A DNA stretch of 64,000 nucleotides. Source: Takakia lepidozioides. Taxonomy: Eukaryota > Streptophyta > Takakiopsida > Takakiales > Takakiaceae. The stretch covers positions 248,001 to 312,000 of the forward strand of contig CM060734.1 in NCBI GenBank assembly GCA_030704615.1, in the 5' to 3' direction. Position numbers and translations under genes: made by a program. The notes beneath the pieces are model-generated. The model searched no databases and had not been told where the DNA came from. It was given only the letters and a program-made list of their open reading frames with translations. Positions 1 to 10,118 of the stretch are shown in pieces (positions within the stretch are counted from its first letter, which is position 1; every line of letters starts with the position of its first letter).

Positions 1-580
1 CGGCGCCGAATTTCCATCCGAGGCCGTTCGGATGAAGTCGTCTCGTGGGGAGAGGACGACACCTGCCCGACAGAGAACATCCCCCGGATGGAAAAACGGC
101 GCCGAATTTCCATCCGAGGCCGTTCGGATGAAGTCGTCTCGGGGGGAGAGGCCGACACCTGGCCAACAGAAAACATCCCCCGGATGAAAAAAACGGCGCC
201 GAATTTCCATCCGAGGCCGTTCGGATGAAGTCGTCTCGGGGGGAGAGGCGGACACCTGGCCGATAGAGAATATCCCCCGGATGGAAAAACGGCGCCGAAT
301 TTCCATTCGAGGCCCGTCGGATGAAGTCGTCTCGTGGGGAGAGGCCGACACCTGGCCGACAGAGAACATCCCCCGGATGGAATAACGGCGCCGAATTTCA
401 GGACGAGGCCCGTCGGATGAAGTTGTCTCGGGGGGAGAGGCCGACATCTAGCCGACAGAGAACATCCCTCGAATGGAAAAACGACACCGTATTTCCATCC
501 AAGGCCGCACGGATGGAGTCGTCTCGGGGGGAGTGGCTGAAAGAGATCATCTGCAGGATGGAAAAACAGTGCCGAATATC
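1..580 (+). repeat. left array of 96-bp palindrome-bearing units
   Basis: The GGCGCC core recurs at 2, 98, 195, 291 and 387, with degenerate versions near 483 and 569. The spacing is 96 bp apart from one 97-bp step caused by an extra A. Each unit contains an imperfect 30-bp palindrome made of GGATGGAAA, the core, and TTTCCATCC. Because 96 is divisible by three and the unit lacks stops, long reading frames run through on both strands; I do not regard them as genes. Confidence 0.9.
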
Positions 581-759
581 CATCAACCAACGCCCGTATC
601 GACCCTTCATCAACAATTTTGATTCATTTTTCGCGTTTTTTTGTCTAATCAGTCACTCAACTTAGAGTTTTTCGCCTGCGGTCCACTTTTTGGCACGTTA
701 TGCCCACCAATGTCGTCCGGTAGAGACAAATTCGGTGTCGGATTTCCATCCATGAGGTG

Positions 760-905
760 GACCGATTTACTTGCAGGATGGAAATTCGGTGCCGATTTTC
801 CATCCTGCAGCCCTCCGGTTTACCTGCAGGATGGAAATTCGGCGCCGGTTTTCCATCCTGCAGCGCTCCGGTTTACCTGCAGGATGGAAATTCGGTGCCG
901 GAATA
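760..905 (+). repeat. TGCAGG-armed GGCGCC palindromes, left arm
   Basis: Three consecutive palindromes share the TGGAAA / GGYGCC / TTTCCA core of the neighbouring array, but their arms are TGCAGGA / TCCTGCA instead of the array's flanks. They are separated by short CGGTTTACC linkers. The mirror-image set lies at 1855-2165. Confidence 0.85.
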
Positions 906-921
906 TGTGCCATCCGCCCCA

Positions 922-1001
922 GGGACTTAGCCATTTTTGGACCCTGTACTGGAAAAATGGCACCATTTTTCCAGTACAGGGTCCAAAAATGGCTAAGTCC
1001 C
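922..1001. repeat. 80-bp near-perfect hairpin 1
   Basis: Two 39-base arms are exact reverse complements with a two-base centre. The outer part reads GGGACTTAGCC and the inner part CTGTACTGGAAAAATGG. It lies in the non-mirrored centre of the foldback. Confidence 0.92.
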
Positions 1002-1067
1002 AGAAATAACTGGGCCCGGAACTGGGAAAATGGCGCCGAATTTCCAGAATATGTGCCATCCGCCCCA

Positions 1068-1147
1068 GGGACTTAGCCATTTTCGGACCCTGTACTGGAA
1101 AAATGGCGTCATTTTTCCAGTACAGGGTCCGAAAATGGCCAAGTCCC
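1068..1147. repeat. 80-bp hairpin 2, related to hairpin 1
   Basis: The same 80-bp layout is repeated with a few mismatches. Where hairpin 1 has ATTTTTGGACC in the left arm and GGTCCAAAAAT in the right, hairpin 2 has ATTTTCGGACC and GGTCCGAAAAT. The change is therefore matched on both sides. Confidence 0.9.
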
Positions 1148-1159
1148 AGAACTGACTGG

Positions 1160-1854
1160 GCCCGGAACTGGAAAAATGGCGCCGAATTTCCAAACTGTGC
1201 CAGCCACCCCCGGGGCTTAGCCATCCGCCCCATGGCCGGAAACAGGAAATTCGGCGTCATTTTTCTAGGGGCTTCACAACTAATTTTCATGCGCTACATA
1301 CGGCAACTTACATCCTGGAAATGTAGGGACTACAATGGCCACGGATCAAAGAAAGGCAACGCGTATGTACCTGTACAGAATGCTCGTTGCCGCTTTGTCG
1401 CCGTTCGGCTGGTCGGCATTGCCGCATTGCCGCCCGTAGTACAAAGGCTTCAGTTTGCGACGCGGTCTCGATGTGGGGTTCTCTCAAGAGAGCCACGCCC
1501 TTCTCCACGCGGCATACGTCCAAGTAAAAGAAAAAATCTCCCGCAGAATGCGTGCGTACATGCCTCGAATGGAACTTCAACCACCCGTCACATCAGGTGT
1601 TGAAGGCGTATCCGGGAAGCAAGCGCGGTATCCGTGTGGAACGTCCGGTTCAAAACAGACGGCAGAGGACATTTAATGCGGAACTGCGCCCTTAAATGTA
1701 GGTATGGAGGTCGCCCACAGGCGCCACCTGGCCCACCCTCCCCCCGAGACTTCATCAACAGCCCGCTGGATGGAAAAAAATGACGCCGAATTTCCATTCA
1801 GCGGATGAATGTGGCACCGTGGCCCTCCCTCCGCCCGAGACGTTCTCATCCAGA
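1160..1854. other. central spacer of the foldback
   Basis: This stretch of about 700 bases between the two mirrored halves carries scattered GGCGCC-type modules near 1180, 1250 and 1790. Otherwise it is unique DNA. I see no recognisable gene; the open frames here have no known features. Confidence 0.6.
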
Positions 1855-2165
1855 AGCAGCCGGATGGAAAACTGGCGCCGAATTTCCATCCTGCAGGTAA
1901 ACCGGAGCGCTGCAGGATGGAAAACCGGCACCGAATTTCCATCCTGCAGGTAAACCGGAGCGCTGCAGGATGGAAAACCGGCACCGAATTTCCATCCTGC
2001 AGGTAAACCGGAGCGCTGCAGGATGGAAAACCGGCGCCGAATTTCCATCCTGCAGGCAAGCGGGAGCGCGGCCGGATGGAAAACCGGTGCCGAATTTCCA
2101 TCCTACAGGTAAACCGCAGGGCTACAGGATGGAAAACCGGCGCCGAATTTCCATCCTGCAAGTAA
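1855..2165 (-). repeat. TGCAGG-armed palindromes, right arm
   Basis: Five or six palindromes of the TGCAGGATGGAAA ... TTTCCATCCTGCA type follow one another in units of about 55-60 bp, joined by TAAACCGGAGCGC linkers. They mirror the set at 760-905 but are more numerous, so copy number changed in one arm after the inversion, or the arms were never equal. Confidence 0.85.
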
Positions 2166-2399
2166 ATCGGTCCACCTCATGGATGGAAATCCGGCACCGA
2201 ATTTGTCTCTACCGGACGACATTGGTAGGCATAACGTGCCAAAAAGTGGACCGCAGGCGAAAAACTCTAAGTTGAGTGACTGATTAGACAAAAAAACGCG
2301 AAAAACGAATCAAAATTGTTGATGAAGGGTCGATACGGGCGTCTGTTGATGGATATTCGGCGCCATTTTTCCATCCTGCAGCTGATCTCTTTTGGCCAC

Positions 2400-3190
2400 T
2401 CCCCCCTGAGACGACTCCATCCGTGCGGCCTTGGATGGAAATACGGCGCCGTTTTTCCATTCGAGGGATGTTCTCTGTCGGCTAGATGTCGGCCTCTCCC
2501 CCCGAGACGACTTCATCTGACGGGCCTCGTCCTGAAATTCGGCGCCGTTTTTCCATCCGAGGGATGTTATCTGTCGGCCAGGTGTCAGCCTCTCCCCCCG
2601 AGACGACTTCATCCGACGGGCCTCGAATGGAAATTCGGCGCCGTTTTTCCATCCGGGGGATGTTCTCTCTCGGCCAGGTGTCCGCCTCTCCCCCCGAGAC
2701 GACTTCATCCGAACGGCCTCGGATGGAAATTCGGCGCCGTTTTTCCATCCGGGGGATGTTCTCTGTCGGCCAGGTGTCGGCCTCTCCCCCCGAGACGACT
2801 TCATCCGAACGGCCTCGGATGGAAATTCGGCGCCGTTTTTCCATCCGGGGGATGTTCTCTGCCGGGCAAGTGTCGTCCTCTCCCCATGAGACGACTTCAT
2901 CCGAATGGCCTCGGATGGAAATTCGGCGCCGTTTTTCCATCCGAGGGATATTCTCTGTCGGCCAGGTGTCGGCCTCTCCCCCCAAGACGACTTCATCCGA
3001 TGGGCCTCGTATGGAAATTCGGCGCCGTTTTTCCATGCGATGGATGTTCTCTGTCGGCTAGGTATCGGCCTCTCCCCCCGAGACCACTTCATCCGAACAG
3101 CCTCGGATGGAAATTTGGCGTCGTTTTTCCATCCGAGGGATGTTCTCTGTCGGCCAGGTGTCGGCCTGTCCCCCTGAGACGACTTCATCC
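2400..3190 (-). repeat. right array: eight 96-bp palindrome-bearing units
   Basis: The core falls at 2445, 2541, 2637, 2733, 2829, 2925, 3021 and 3117, every step being exactly 96 bases. Unit bodies read CCGAGACGACTTCATCCGA and GATGTTCTCTGTCGGCCAG on the plus strand. The array is the reverse complement of 1-580. Confidence 0.93.
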
Positions 3191-3213
3191 GACACGTTGG
3201 TTCCCATTGTCAC

Positions 3214-4926
3214 AAATTGACGAGGGGTAACTCGTGGGAGGCTGCCCATGAGGCAGAGCAGCTCGTTCAGGAGGAGGTTAAGTTGAGACCTGGTGCCAAA
3301 CCCAAACAGATACAGCTGCAGGCCGCCCATAAGATGGCATTGGCCAGAATTATGTCAGAAGACGGCTCCGACAGAGTTCCTCTCGATGAGAAGGAAATGG
3401 AGGCATTGCTGGAGTCGGTGTTCCACGTCTGTTCACCGAATGTCCGAAACCACATTGTCTCCTGCAAACAGGGAATTGGGCGTGGTTCGGATATGCACTC
3501 CATTCTGGAGGTGAAGCGACGATGTGGATATGACTACATTCATGGAAGTAGATTTCCAGGACAAGGGACTGAGGCAGATCGTTGTTTCGTATTCAAAATG
3601 TCAACGTGTGGGCCTGGCAGCGGCGTCGAACTGGTCCACCGGATGACGAGTGGGGACTTATCAAACAGTTGGGTCATGTTTGACCATATCAAGCGAATTA
3701 CAAATCACCAGTGGGTGACAATGGGTGCACATGTCTACGACACCCACTGCAGGATGCTAATGACAATTGTTATTTGTGAGATGAAAGGAGAGGACACACA
3801 ATCGGAGATGCTTCTTTGGCAGGGAATAAACAAACAGATGGCCAGGGCAGGATTTCCCCCTCCCAATTTTAGTGGTTTCATGGCGGACAACGCACAAGCA
3901 AATTGGACTGTCATCCGAAGGGTGTACGGGGAAGACCCCAATGTTCCGATGAAAAGCAAGGAGAGATCTTGTGGGTTCCATTTTCTGCAGAGCTTGTCGC
4001 AGTACACAACCAGGCTCGTGGCGCCAGATTTCAGAGAGGAGCACCGTTCCATGTGTCTTGCGTGGAAGTGTGCTCCCACCTTGGATGATGCAGAGACACA
4101 GTTTGCATGTATACGGACTTGGTGGACAACGTCAGGTGCTGTAAAGAAATCAGACGAGGGAGCAATGGTCAGTTGGCTAGCATGGTGGCATTATCGTTTC
4201 CTCCAGTTCGGCGATTATATGCGGGAGGTGAGTTGGACAAATCTGCGTCCTGTTGAATATTATGCTAGCTACTCATTATTTGTAATTTGCTTGTAACCTG
4301 AACATGTGCATGTGCAGGAAATGTGTCTCGACTCCGACACCGACATGCCGACAACAAACATGGCCGAATCAGTACATTCTTCCTGGCGTGCCTCCTCTGC
4401 GGCGCATCTGGTGGACATCCTCACTGCCACAACGGAGGACATTGTCAGGTCAATTATGCAGCAATGCAGGTACAACGAGTTCTTGAAAGAGAAACAGTGG
4501 GGCTTGGGGCCGGACAGGCAGGAAATGCTGATGCAGACTGCCTCCAGATCGAAGAATCCTCGCAAGTGGGTGGCAGCCTTGCGAGAGGGCCTTCGGGGCA
4601 CGCCATTGCTTCGAAGTGGCCAACACTTGAAAGGAGATGTTCACACCCGTCCAGTGAGACGAAGACTTGACGAGGCACCTGGCGGAGAAGACGATCCATG
4701 GCGAGCTGACAAGAATATTCGCACGCTCCCTCGTGGTCCCGTGATGTTGCCCGAGGAGGTCTCGTCGAGCACCGCAAGTCCGATGTCTGAGAAAATGGCG
4801 CCGAATCTCCAGTTACATGGCCCAAGAACTGCCCAACATCTGTGCAATCCCCGGCACCATGTACCGAAATTCGGCGCCACATTTCCAAATTTTGGGCTTA
4901 CACACCTACCATGTTGGGACCTATAG
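3214..4926 (+). pseudogene. MULE-type transposase, copy 1 (SWIM domain missing)
   Basis: This encodes a Mutator-like DDE transposase, the nuclear enzyme that cuts and inserts DNA transposons. Exon 1 runs 3217-4227, a phase-0 intron follows, and exon 2 continues from 4318. Candidate catalytic residues are D156 in VMFDHIK, D224 in FMADNAQ and E354 in TNMAESVHSSW, an order and context that fit MULE transposases. The coding sequence starts abruptly next to the foldback array. It aligns to the middle of MULE copy 2 (VKLRPGAKPKQIQLQAAHK against VKIEPRSQPKQIQLKAAHK), so the N-terminus is lost. The C-terminal SWIM finger present in copy 2 is replaced by GGCGCC-module DNA after about residue 480. The start at 3217 is only the first ATG of a truncated frame. 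The frame is intact through exon 1, unlike copy 2. Confidence 0.8.
4228..4317 (+). other. spliceosomal intron in MULE copy 1
   Basis: A 90-base GT-AG intron (GTGAGT ... TGTGCAG) splits codons cleanly between MRE and EMCLDSDTDM. The same position is interrupted in MULE copy 2, which supports a real intron. It lies between the second catalytic D and the catalytic E. Confidence 0.8.
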
Positions 4927-5283
4927 CCGCGAAATTTGGCACCATTTTTCGCCGGAGACACCTATTACCGCGAAATACGTCGCAACTTTCTCCGGTTGCG
5001 GAACCTATTACCGCGAAATTCGGCGCCATTTTTGCAGATGTCGCTCGGAATTCGCATGAGCGGAAGACGAAATATCATGAGCACGGCTCTCAAATCTACA
5101 ATTTTTACTTCAAACAATGAATATTATATTGGTTTTTTGTTTTTTTTCCTGACACATTCCATTAAAAATAATGTTTTTTAATGTTTTTTATTTCCAAAAT
5201 TTGTACTTCTGCTCATGAAAACCGATTGTCTTGCTACTCCGCTCATGCCGCTCATGCTCATGAAATAGCTAACCTCTAAGGGG
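4790..5283 (+). mobile_element. 3' tail of MULE copy 1 with GGCGCC modules
   Basis: Modules of the GAAATTCGGCGCC type occur at about 4797, 4873, 4938 (GGCACC) and 5022, each with different flanks, including CTATTACCGCGAAAT. After an AT-rich stretch the segment ends with several GCTCATG repeats and GCTCATGAAATAGCTAACCTC, which closely matches the end of MULE copy 2 near 15856. That shared end probably marks the transposon terminus. Retroelement coding sequence resumes at about 5284. Confidence 0.65.
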
Positions 5284-5515
5284 GGACGAGGATTCTGATA
5301 CTACTGTTTCTTCAGATGACTCTTTTGACATGGCAGAGGACTATGCACTTCAGATGGCAGAGAAGAAACGACGGGGATCTCCTATGCCTGAGAGGTTACC
5401 TTGTTATGAGCCAAAGGAGGGTCAGACATTTCCAGGTAGTACTCAATCATCTCCATCAGCCAGTGACAGGACTCGAGCTCGCCCACGGAGTCCTTCACGA
5501 GACTCTCACCGATAG
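5284..5515 (+). pseudogene. C-terminal fragment of Tat-type extra ORF
   Basis: About 75 codons end in a stop at 5513-5515. They match the C-terminus of the large ORF at 49081-53128: both contain EDSDTTVSS, then ALQMAEKKRRGSPMPERLP or AVQMAEKKRRGSPMPERLP, then a Ser/Pro/Arg-rich tail. The fragment is cut on its left by the MULE 1 terminus. The function of this tail is not known to me; its basic, low-complexity makeup suggests a disordered region. Confidence 0.8.
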
Positions 5516-5579
5516 AAGGGTGCTCGCTCACAAATGTTTGCTCATCCCAAACAGTAAACCGTGAGGACACGACTTTTTG

Positions 5580-5592
5580 AGAGGGGGAGGGG
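5580..5592 (+). promoter_or_regulatory. polypurine tract
   Basis: The purine run AGAGGGGGAGGGG sits immediately before the TGTTAG start of the LTR. In LTR elements this primes plus-strand DNA synthesis. The same layout is seen at 53151-53163. Confidence 0.8.
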
Positions 5593-5595
5593 TAA

Positions 5596-6597
5596 TGTTA
5601 GAGGGCTGCTTGGGACTTAGACGCTTTTATGGGTTCTGTGGGGTACCTTTAATTTTTGCGCAGACTGAGACCAACAGGAGCCTTAGGGGTGGCAGGAGCA
5701 GGCTTTAGGGGGGTTAGACAGCTCGTCACAGTCTATCACAATCACACACAGCTTTACACAGCTCGACACAGCTTCGCACAGCCAGTCACAGCCCGACACA
5801 GCTTCACACAGCCAGTCACAACCCGACACAGCTTTACACAGCCCGTCACAGTCTATCACAGCCAGATACAGTCTGACACAGCCCGACACAGCTTTGCACA
5901 GCCAGTCACAGCCCGACACAGCTTTACACAGCCAGTCACAGCTCGGCACAACTTGACACAGCCTGTCACAGTACATGGGGAACAGTTATCATTGACAGGG
6001 AACAACTGTGTGGGAACGACATCTGCAGAGGGAACGTGTTACTTCAGGGGTGACGGTTAGTTAGTTAGGTGGTTAGAACAATTTGCGGGTAGATTAGACA
6101 GAGTGGCAACAAGAAGGGGATCACTTCTTGAGGAGGGAGACTTGTTCAGGAGAGGAGGAGACGTAACGGAGAGCGGAAACAGTGAAGAGGAGATGATGAC
6201 TTGATTAAGACTTAATTCATGCAAGCTGTAAAATTATAAAGTAGGGTAGATTAGGGACACCATGGCATAGGCATGATACATGATTAATCTTAATCCGATA
6301 CTGAATCGATACAAACATACTGTGTAGAGAGACATGAGAGAAGTTGTGGAATGAATGCATGATTAATTGGAACTTAGTAGATACTGAAGCAATCTGATGC
6401 TTCAGTATACACGGTAAGGTAAATTGATAACATGAAGGCAAGAAAGAATACAAATAGGAAGCACAACCATGATTCACTAGCTGCAAGTCATGACTGATTG
6501 TTCTGAACGGGCTAAGTGCTTAGAGATATCCAACTCTTCTATCTTGGAGTTTCCACCTCGGATAGCGAAGGGATGGGTGAGTAAAAGCCGCTCGACA
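5596..6597 (+). repeat. 3' LTR, Tat-type family A
   Basis: The LTR begins TGTTAGAGGGCTG and ends AAAAGCCGCTCGACA. Two other copies are found: 28147-29147 (minus, 5' LTR of element A) and 53167-54131 (plus). All carry the CACAGCC/GTCACAGC minisatellite near their 5' third and the conserved end GGGATGGGTGAGTAAAAGCC. The LTR is followed directly by R1 repeat DNA, so the element entered an R1 copy. Confidence 0.88.
5724..5975 (+). repeat. CACAGCC-type minisatellite inside the LTR
   Basis: About 25 short degenerate units such as CAGCCAGTCACAGCCCGACA follow one another. Similar arrays occur in the other family-A LTRs and, much expanded and on the opposite strand, at 57080-58240. Confidence 0.9.
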
Positions 6598-7648
6598 GGG
6601 GGGTGGGAAAAATTAGAGACTCAATTACCACTGTTCATAGCAGGAAACCATTGTTCAGCATGCTAAAAAGTGCCATTCATGACATGCCATGTCATTCAAT
6701 TTGTATTTTTTGGTCAGCTTACATACCAAGGCATAACCAACCATCCTAATTTATTGTTGGCCCAAAACCTAGTATAGTTTTGGGTTCTTTGTATCATTGG
6801 ACATACCAAAGTGACTGAGCAGTAAGTATCCATGTCCAAATAAAGATCCATTGATCACTGTTCATGGCTGGAAATGTCTGTTTGTCTTAAAGAAGCCATT
6901 TATGATCATAGAAGGCTTAAGAACAAAATAAGAGCATTTCTTTACATAAAGAACATCACCAAAGTAGGGTTACGGACTGATATTTGGCAGCTTATACAAC
7001 AGGGTATAATCAGCTGCCCTATTTTGCACATCAAGTCAGTTATTGACACCATGTTTTTTGCCCCATGATCTGTTTTAGATCTGGGGCTGGTGTGTAATTT
7101 CAATGACAGGGTAGAGTAATATTCCCACCTCTTATTCCATGCCCCAAGACCAAGTTCTATGTCCGGGGTAGGGAAATCATTACCATAACAGGCTGTAATC
7201 AGATTTACATGCCATGCAATCATCCATAGGAAACACAAAGAATCTGAATTGCTCATCCCATCCGGCCTGCAGGTTACTTTGGTATTATTTATCCTAAAGC
7301 AACTTGAATACAATGCCTGAATCATTCTCTTCACATCTACCAATGTCTTACCATTTTGGAAAATAGGTAAACATTCAAGGGCATATAACCAAGGACCAGA
7401 TTTGGCCACAAAAGATCCGTCCATATCAGTTTGGCGTGGTATCAAGTGTCCTAAAGTAACCAGCTTCTAAAAGAGGCCAAGTTTCCAATGCTTGTACATT
7501 CAAGAACACTGTTTGGTCATGAAAACAGGTGTGCCCTACATTGTAGCATGTTACCATATCTCTTTAAAGCCATCAGCTTGTCATATCATTGCTCCATTGT
7601 CACATCAGTATGCCATAGGGAACAAGAGATAGTCGCCCTAATGATTGA
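6598..7648. repeat. R1 repeat, copy a (partial)
   Basis: This matches 8456-9510 and 10402-11275 and part of 54132-55228. It starts at GGGTGGGAAAAATTAG, where the LTR at 5596-6597 cuts in, and ends at GTCGCCCTAATGATTG, after which copies b and d continue differently. It is more diverged from b and c than they are from each other. I cannot assign R1 to a known element class: it has no recognisable RT, transposase or terminal repeats. Confidence 0.85.
6942..7445 (-). CDS. R1 antisense ORF, 167 aa, unknown function
   Basis: This reading frame is kept in R1 copies a, b and c. Its core includes MDGSFVAKSGPWLYALECL, VDVKRMIQALYSSCF and MIAWHVNLITACYGNDFPT. Copies a and b differ by scattered substitutions and by an altered C-terminus without losing the frame over about 150 codons. 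Copy d carries a one-base deletion. I recognise no domain. It could be a remnant of a larger protein or a chance frame in a repeat; conservation across copies is the only support. Confidence 0.4.
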   Translation of the reverse strand: MIPRQTDMDGSFVAKSGPWLYALECLPIFQNGKTLVDVKRMIQALYSSCFRINNTKVTCRPDGMSNSDSLCFLWMIAWHVNLITACYGNDFPTPDIELGLGAWNKRWEYYSTLSLKLHTSPRSKTDHGAKNMVSITDLMCKIGQLIIPCCISCQISVRNPTLVMFFM

Positions 7649-8172
7649 TTGTCCACCATACTAGGTTAAACATAGGAGCCATCAAGATCAAAGGAAAGAG
7701 GAAGAAAGGATTGTTCTCCCCCAAAGATACAGATGGCGTCGCTTCTTCAACTCGATTCCAATCAACTTCAAGCTTTCAAATCCATGTTAAGTGAGGACCC
7801 TCACCTGGTCCCATCACACGCAATCAGAAACAGTCAAGTTAGAGACGATGTGGAACCCTAGGTGAATCGCAGGTCTCACGCTTGTTATCGTTGCACAACA
7901 TGCAATACAAAGCAGGGGCAGAAAAGAAATAGAGCATATGCAAGCCAATACCTTGATGGCTCATGGAAAAGAGGCCTGTGCCATAGCTCTCGAGACCAGC
8001 AAACAAGAATGCACAACAAAATGTACAAAGCATGCACAAAGAAAGTGAATCGCCCAAACTTAAAGAGTTCAGACACTTCCCTGAGGCCTTAAGATCGCCG
8101 CTTGTATCTTAATGATCGATGAAGGTCACAGCAAGCAACCACAGCACATGTAGATTGCCCACCAAGCATTAG
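7649..8172 (+). other. unique segment between R1 copies
   Basis: This segment of about 520 bases is absent from the other R1 copies. It holds a short frame at 7733-7861 (42 aa, starting MASLLQLDSNQLQAF) with an ATGGCG start that resembles a plant 5' coding context. No continuation or splice partner is evident. Nothing else is recognised. Confidence 0.35.
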
Positions 8173-10118
8173 AGGAACATATATTGATAACCTTTTGTCA
8201 TGCTCAGACCAAGGTGTTAGTAAATCAAACATAAAACTGAAAACAGAAGGGAGATTGGTTGATAATGTGTACAAGAACCACCAAGTACACTGGTCTAAAT
8301 CAGAGAGGGAAGATACTTATGTCTCGTCGAGACATGGACAAAGACCTGACAAGGTCATTGTAAAATTAACGACGAATCAGCCTCATTATCAATCATTCTT
8401 CATTCACAAGTCAGCTTTATGACAAATCCCAGACTTCAAAGTCAATGAAGTCTCTGGGTGGGAAAAATTAGAGACTCAATTACCACTGTTCATAGCAGGA
8501 AACCGTTGTTCAACATGCTAAAAAGTGCCATTCATGACATGCCATGTCATTCGGTCTGTATTTTTTCGTCAGCTTACATACCAAGGCATAACCAACCATC
8601 CTAATTTATTGTTGGCCCAAGAACTAGTATAGTTTTGGGTTCTTTGTATCATTGGACATACCAAAGTGACTGAGCAGTAAGTATCCATGTCCAAATAAAG
8701 ATCCATTGATCACTGTTCATGGCTGGAAATGTCTGTTGGTCTTAAAGAAGCCATTTATGATCGTAGAAGGCGTAAGAACAAAATAAGAGCATTTCTTTAC
8801 ATAGAGAACATCACCAAAGCAGGGTTACGGACTGAATATTTGGCAGCTTATACAACGGGGTGTAATCAGCTGCCCTATTTCGCACATCAAGTCACTTATT
8901 GACACCATGTTTTTTGCCCCATGATCTGTTTTAGATCTGGGGCTGGTGTGTAATTTCAATGGTAGGGTAGAGTAATATTCCCACCTCTTATTCCATGCCC
9001 CAAGACCAAGTTCTATGTATGGGGTAGGGAAATCATTACCATAACAGGCTGTAATCAGATTTACATGCCATGCAATCATCCATAGGAAACACAAAGAATC
9101 TGAATTGCTCATCCCATCGGGCCTGCAGGTTACTTTGGTACTATTTATCCTAAAGCAACTTGAATACAATGCCTGAATCATTCTCTTCACATCTACCAAT
9201 GTCTTACCGTTTTGGAAAATAGGTAAACATTCGAGGGCATATAACCAAGGACCGGATTTGGCCACGAAAGATCCATCCATATCAGTTTGGCATGGTATCA
9301 AGTGTCCTAAAGTAACCAGCTTCTAAAAGAGGCTAAGTTTCCAATGCTTGTACATTCAAGAACACTGTCTGGTCATGAAAACAGGTCTGCCCTACATTGT
9401 AGCATGTTACCAGATCTCTTTAAAGCCATCAGCTTGTCATATCGTTGCTCCATTGTCACATCAGTATGCCATAGGGAACAAGAGATAGTCGCCCTAATGA
9501 TTGTCATAAAGTAACAATCGGGAAATCTTATATCAGACTTTTAGTGTTTACCCACCCCTTGTTTTGGGTGTACAAAACCAAAGGGGGCAGGTATTGGGAC
9601 TTAGGTGATGAAGTCTGGCAGGGGTTTACCGCCTGGTTATATTCAGACAAAACATCTACCAGCAGCACATCATAATTGGGTATTTTTTTTATGGTGCTAT
9701 AAAGAGCAAAGCCATAACCAGGAGAAACATGGAAACATTTGAGCCAAAGAAATGGAACTCATTCTTATCATGAGGTATCTAAATCTGACATAAGGCATCG
9801 GCTACAGGGGACCGGCAAACAAGAGTAATGTGCATTGACCGGATCATGTATAAGGTGTACACGTCTACTCCAGCAAGCTGTCTTACCAAGGCCTAGCTCA
9901 AAATTTCAGCATTCAGAAGCCCTATAGATGTTCTATGCTTATCTCAGGTACCTTCAAGGATGCCTTACTCTCCATGACCAATTAGCCAACATATTTTTGC
10001 TGGAGAAGATCTTACCTTATGAAGGACTTGCGTGCTCCACACCATGGTCATGGCGGGAGAGGAGGCTGATATCTCATGGCTTTGGCCTTCCCATTGCCTT
10101 GGGTTCATCACTTCGATC
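8173..10118. repeat. R1 repeat, copy b (complete 1946-bp unit)
   Basis: The sequence starting AGGAACATATATTGATAACC recurs 1946 bases downstream at 10119, and the offset stays constant through every landmark checked, including ORF ends 8422/10368 and 9301/11247. Copies b and c are therefore a head-to-tail tandem. Only a few substitutions were seen between them, so the duplication is recent or homogenised. Confidence 0.9.
8825..9301 (-). CDS. R1 antisense ORF, copy b, 158 aa, unknown
   Basis: This has the same product as at 10771-11247 and is close to the ORF at 6942-7445. The start is MIPCQTDMDGS where copy a has MIPRQTDMDGS, and the C-terminus ends ISCQIFSP after a frame change relative to copy a. 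No signal peptide, membrane segment or known motif is apparent. Confidence 0.4.
   Translation of the reverse strand: MIPCQTDMDGSFVAKSGPWLYALECLPIFQNGKTLVDVKRMIQALYSSCFRINSTKVTCRPDGMSNSDSLCFLWMIAWHVNLITACYGNDFPTPYIELGLGAWNKRWEYYSTLPLKLHTSPRSKTDHGAKNMVSISDLMCEIGQLITPRCISCQIFSP

Larger units (their letters stand above)
1..3190. mobile_element. giant foldback (inverted-repeat) element
   Basis: The segment reads as two inverted arms about a centre near position 1466. Positions 607-625 are the reverse complement of 2307-2325, and the match continues through the unique DNA at 600-780 and 2160-2340 and the tandem arrays on each side. The left arm is cut by the window edge, since the right arm reaches about 260 bases further than its partner. 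The arms are at least 900 bp and the non-mirrored centre spans roughly 905-1855. No transposase is seen inside. The right end stops just where MULE-like coding sequence begins, so the structure may sit inside or belong to that MULE. Foldback or terminal-inverted-repeat elements of this architecture are known in plants; this assignment is inference. Confidence 0.75.

Noticed and set aside
1-580. Regular repeats that might suggest a CRISPR array
   Set aside because: The units are contiguous 96-bp tandem copies without unique spacers, and the surrounding DNA is eukaryotic.
2316-3230. Long open frames on both strands (up to 304 codons) over the 96-bp array
   Set aside because: They arise because the unit length is a multiple of three and lacks stops. 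The peptides are pure 32-residue repeats, and several frames are open at once.
5724-5975. 134-codon plus-strand frame over the LTR minisatellite as a protein
   Set aside because: It is repeat-derived, lies inside an LTR, and is not conserved as a frame in the other LTR copies.
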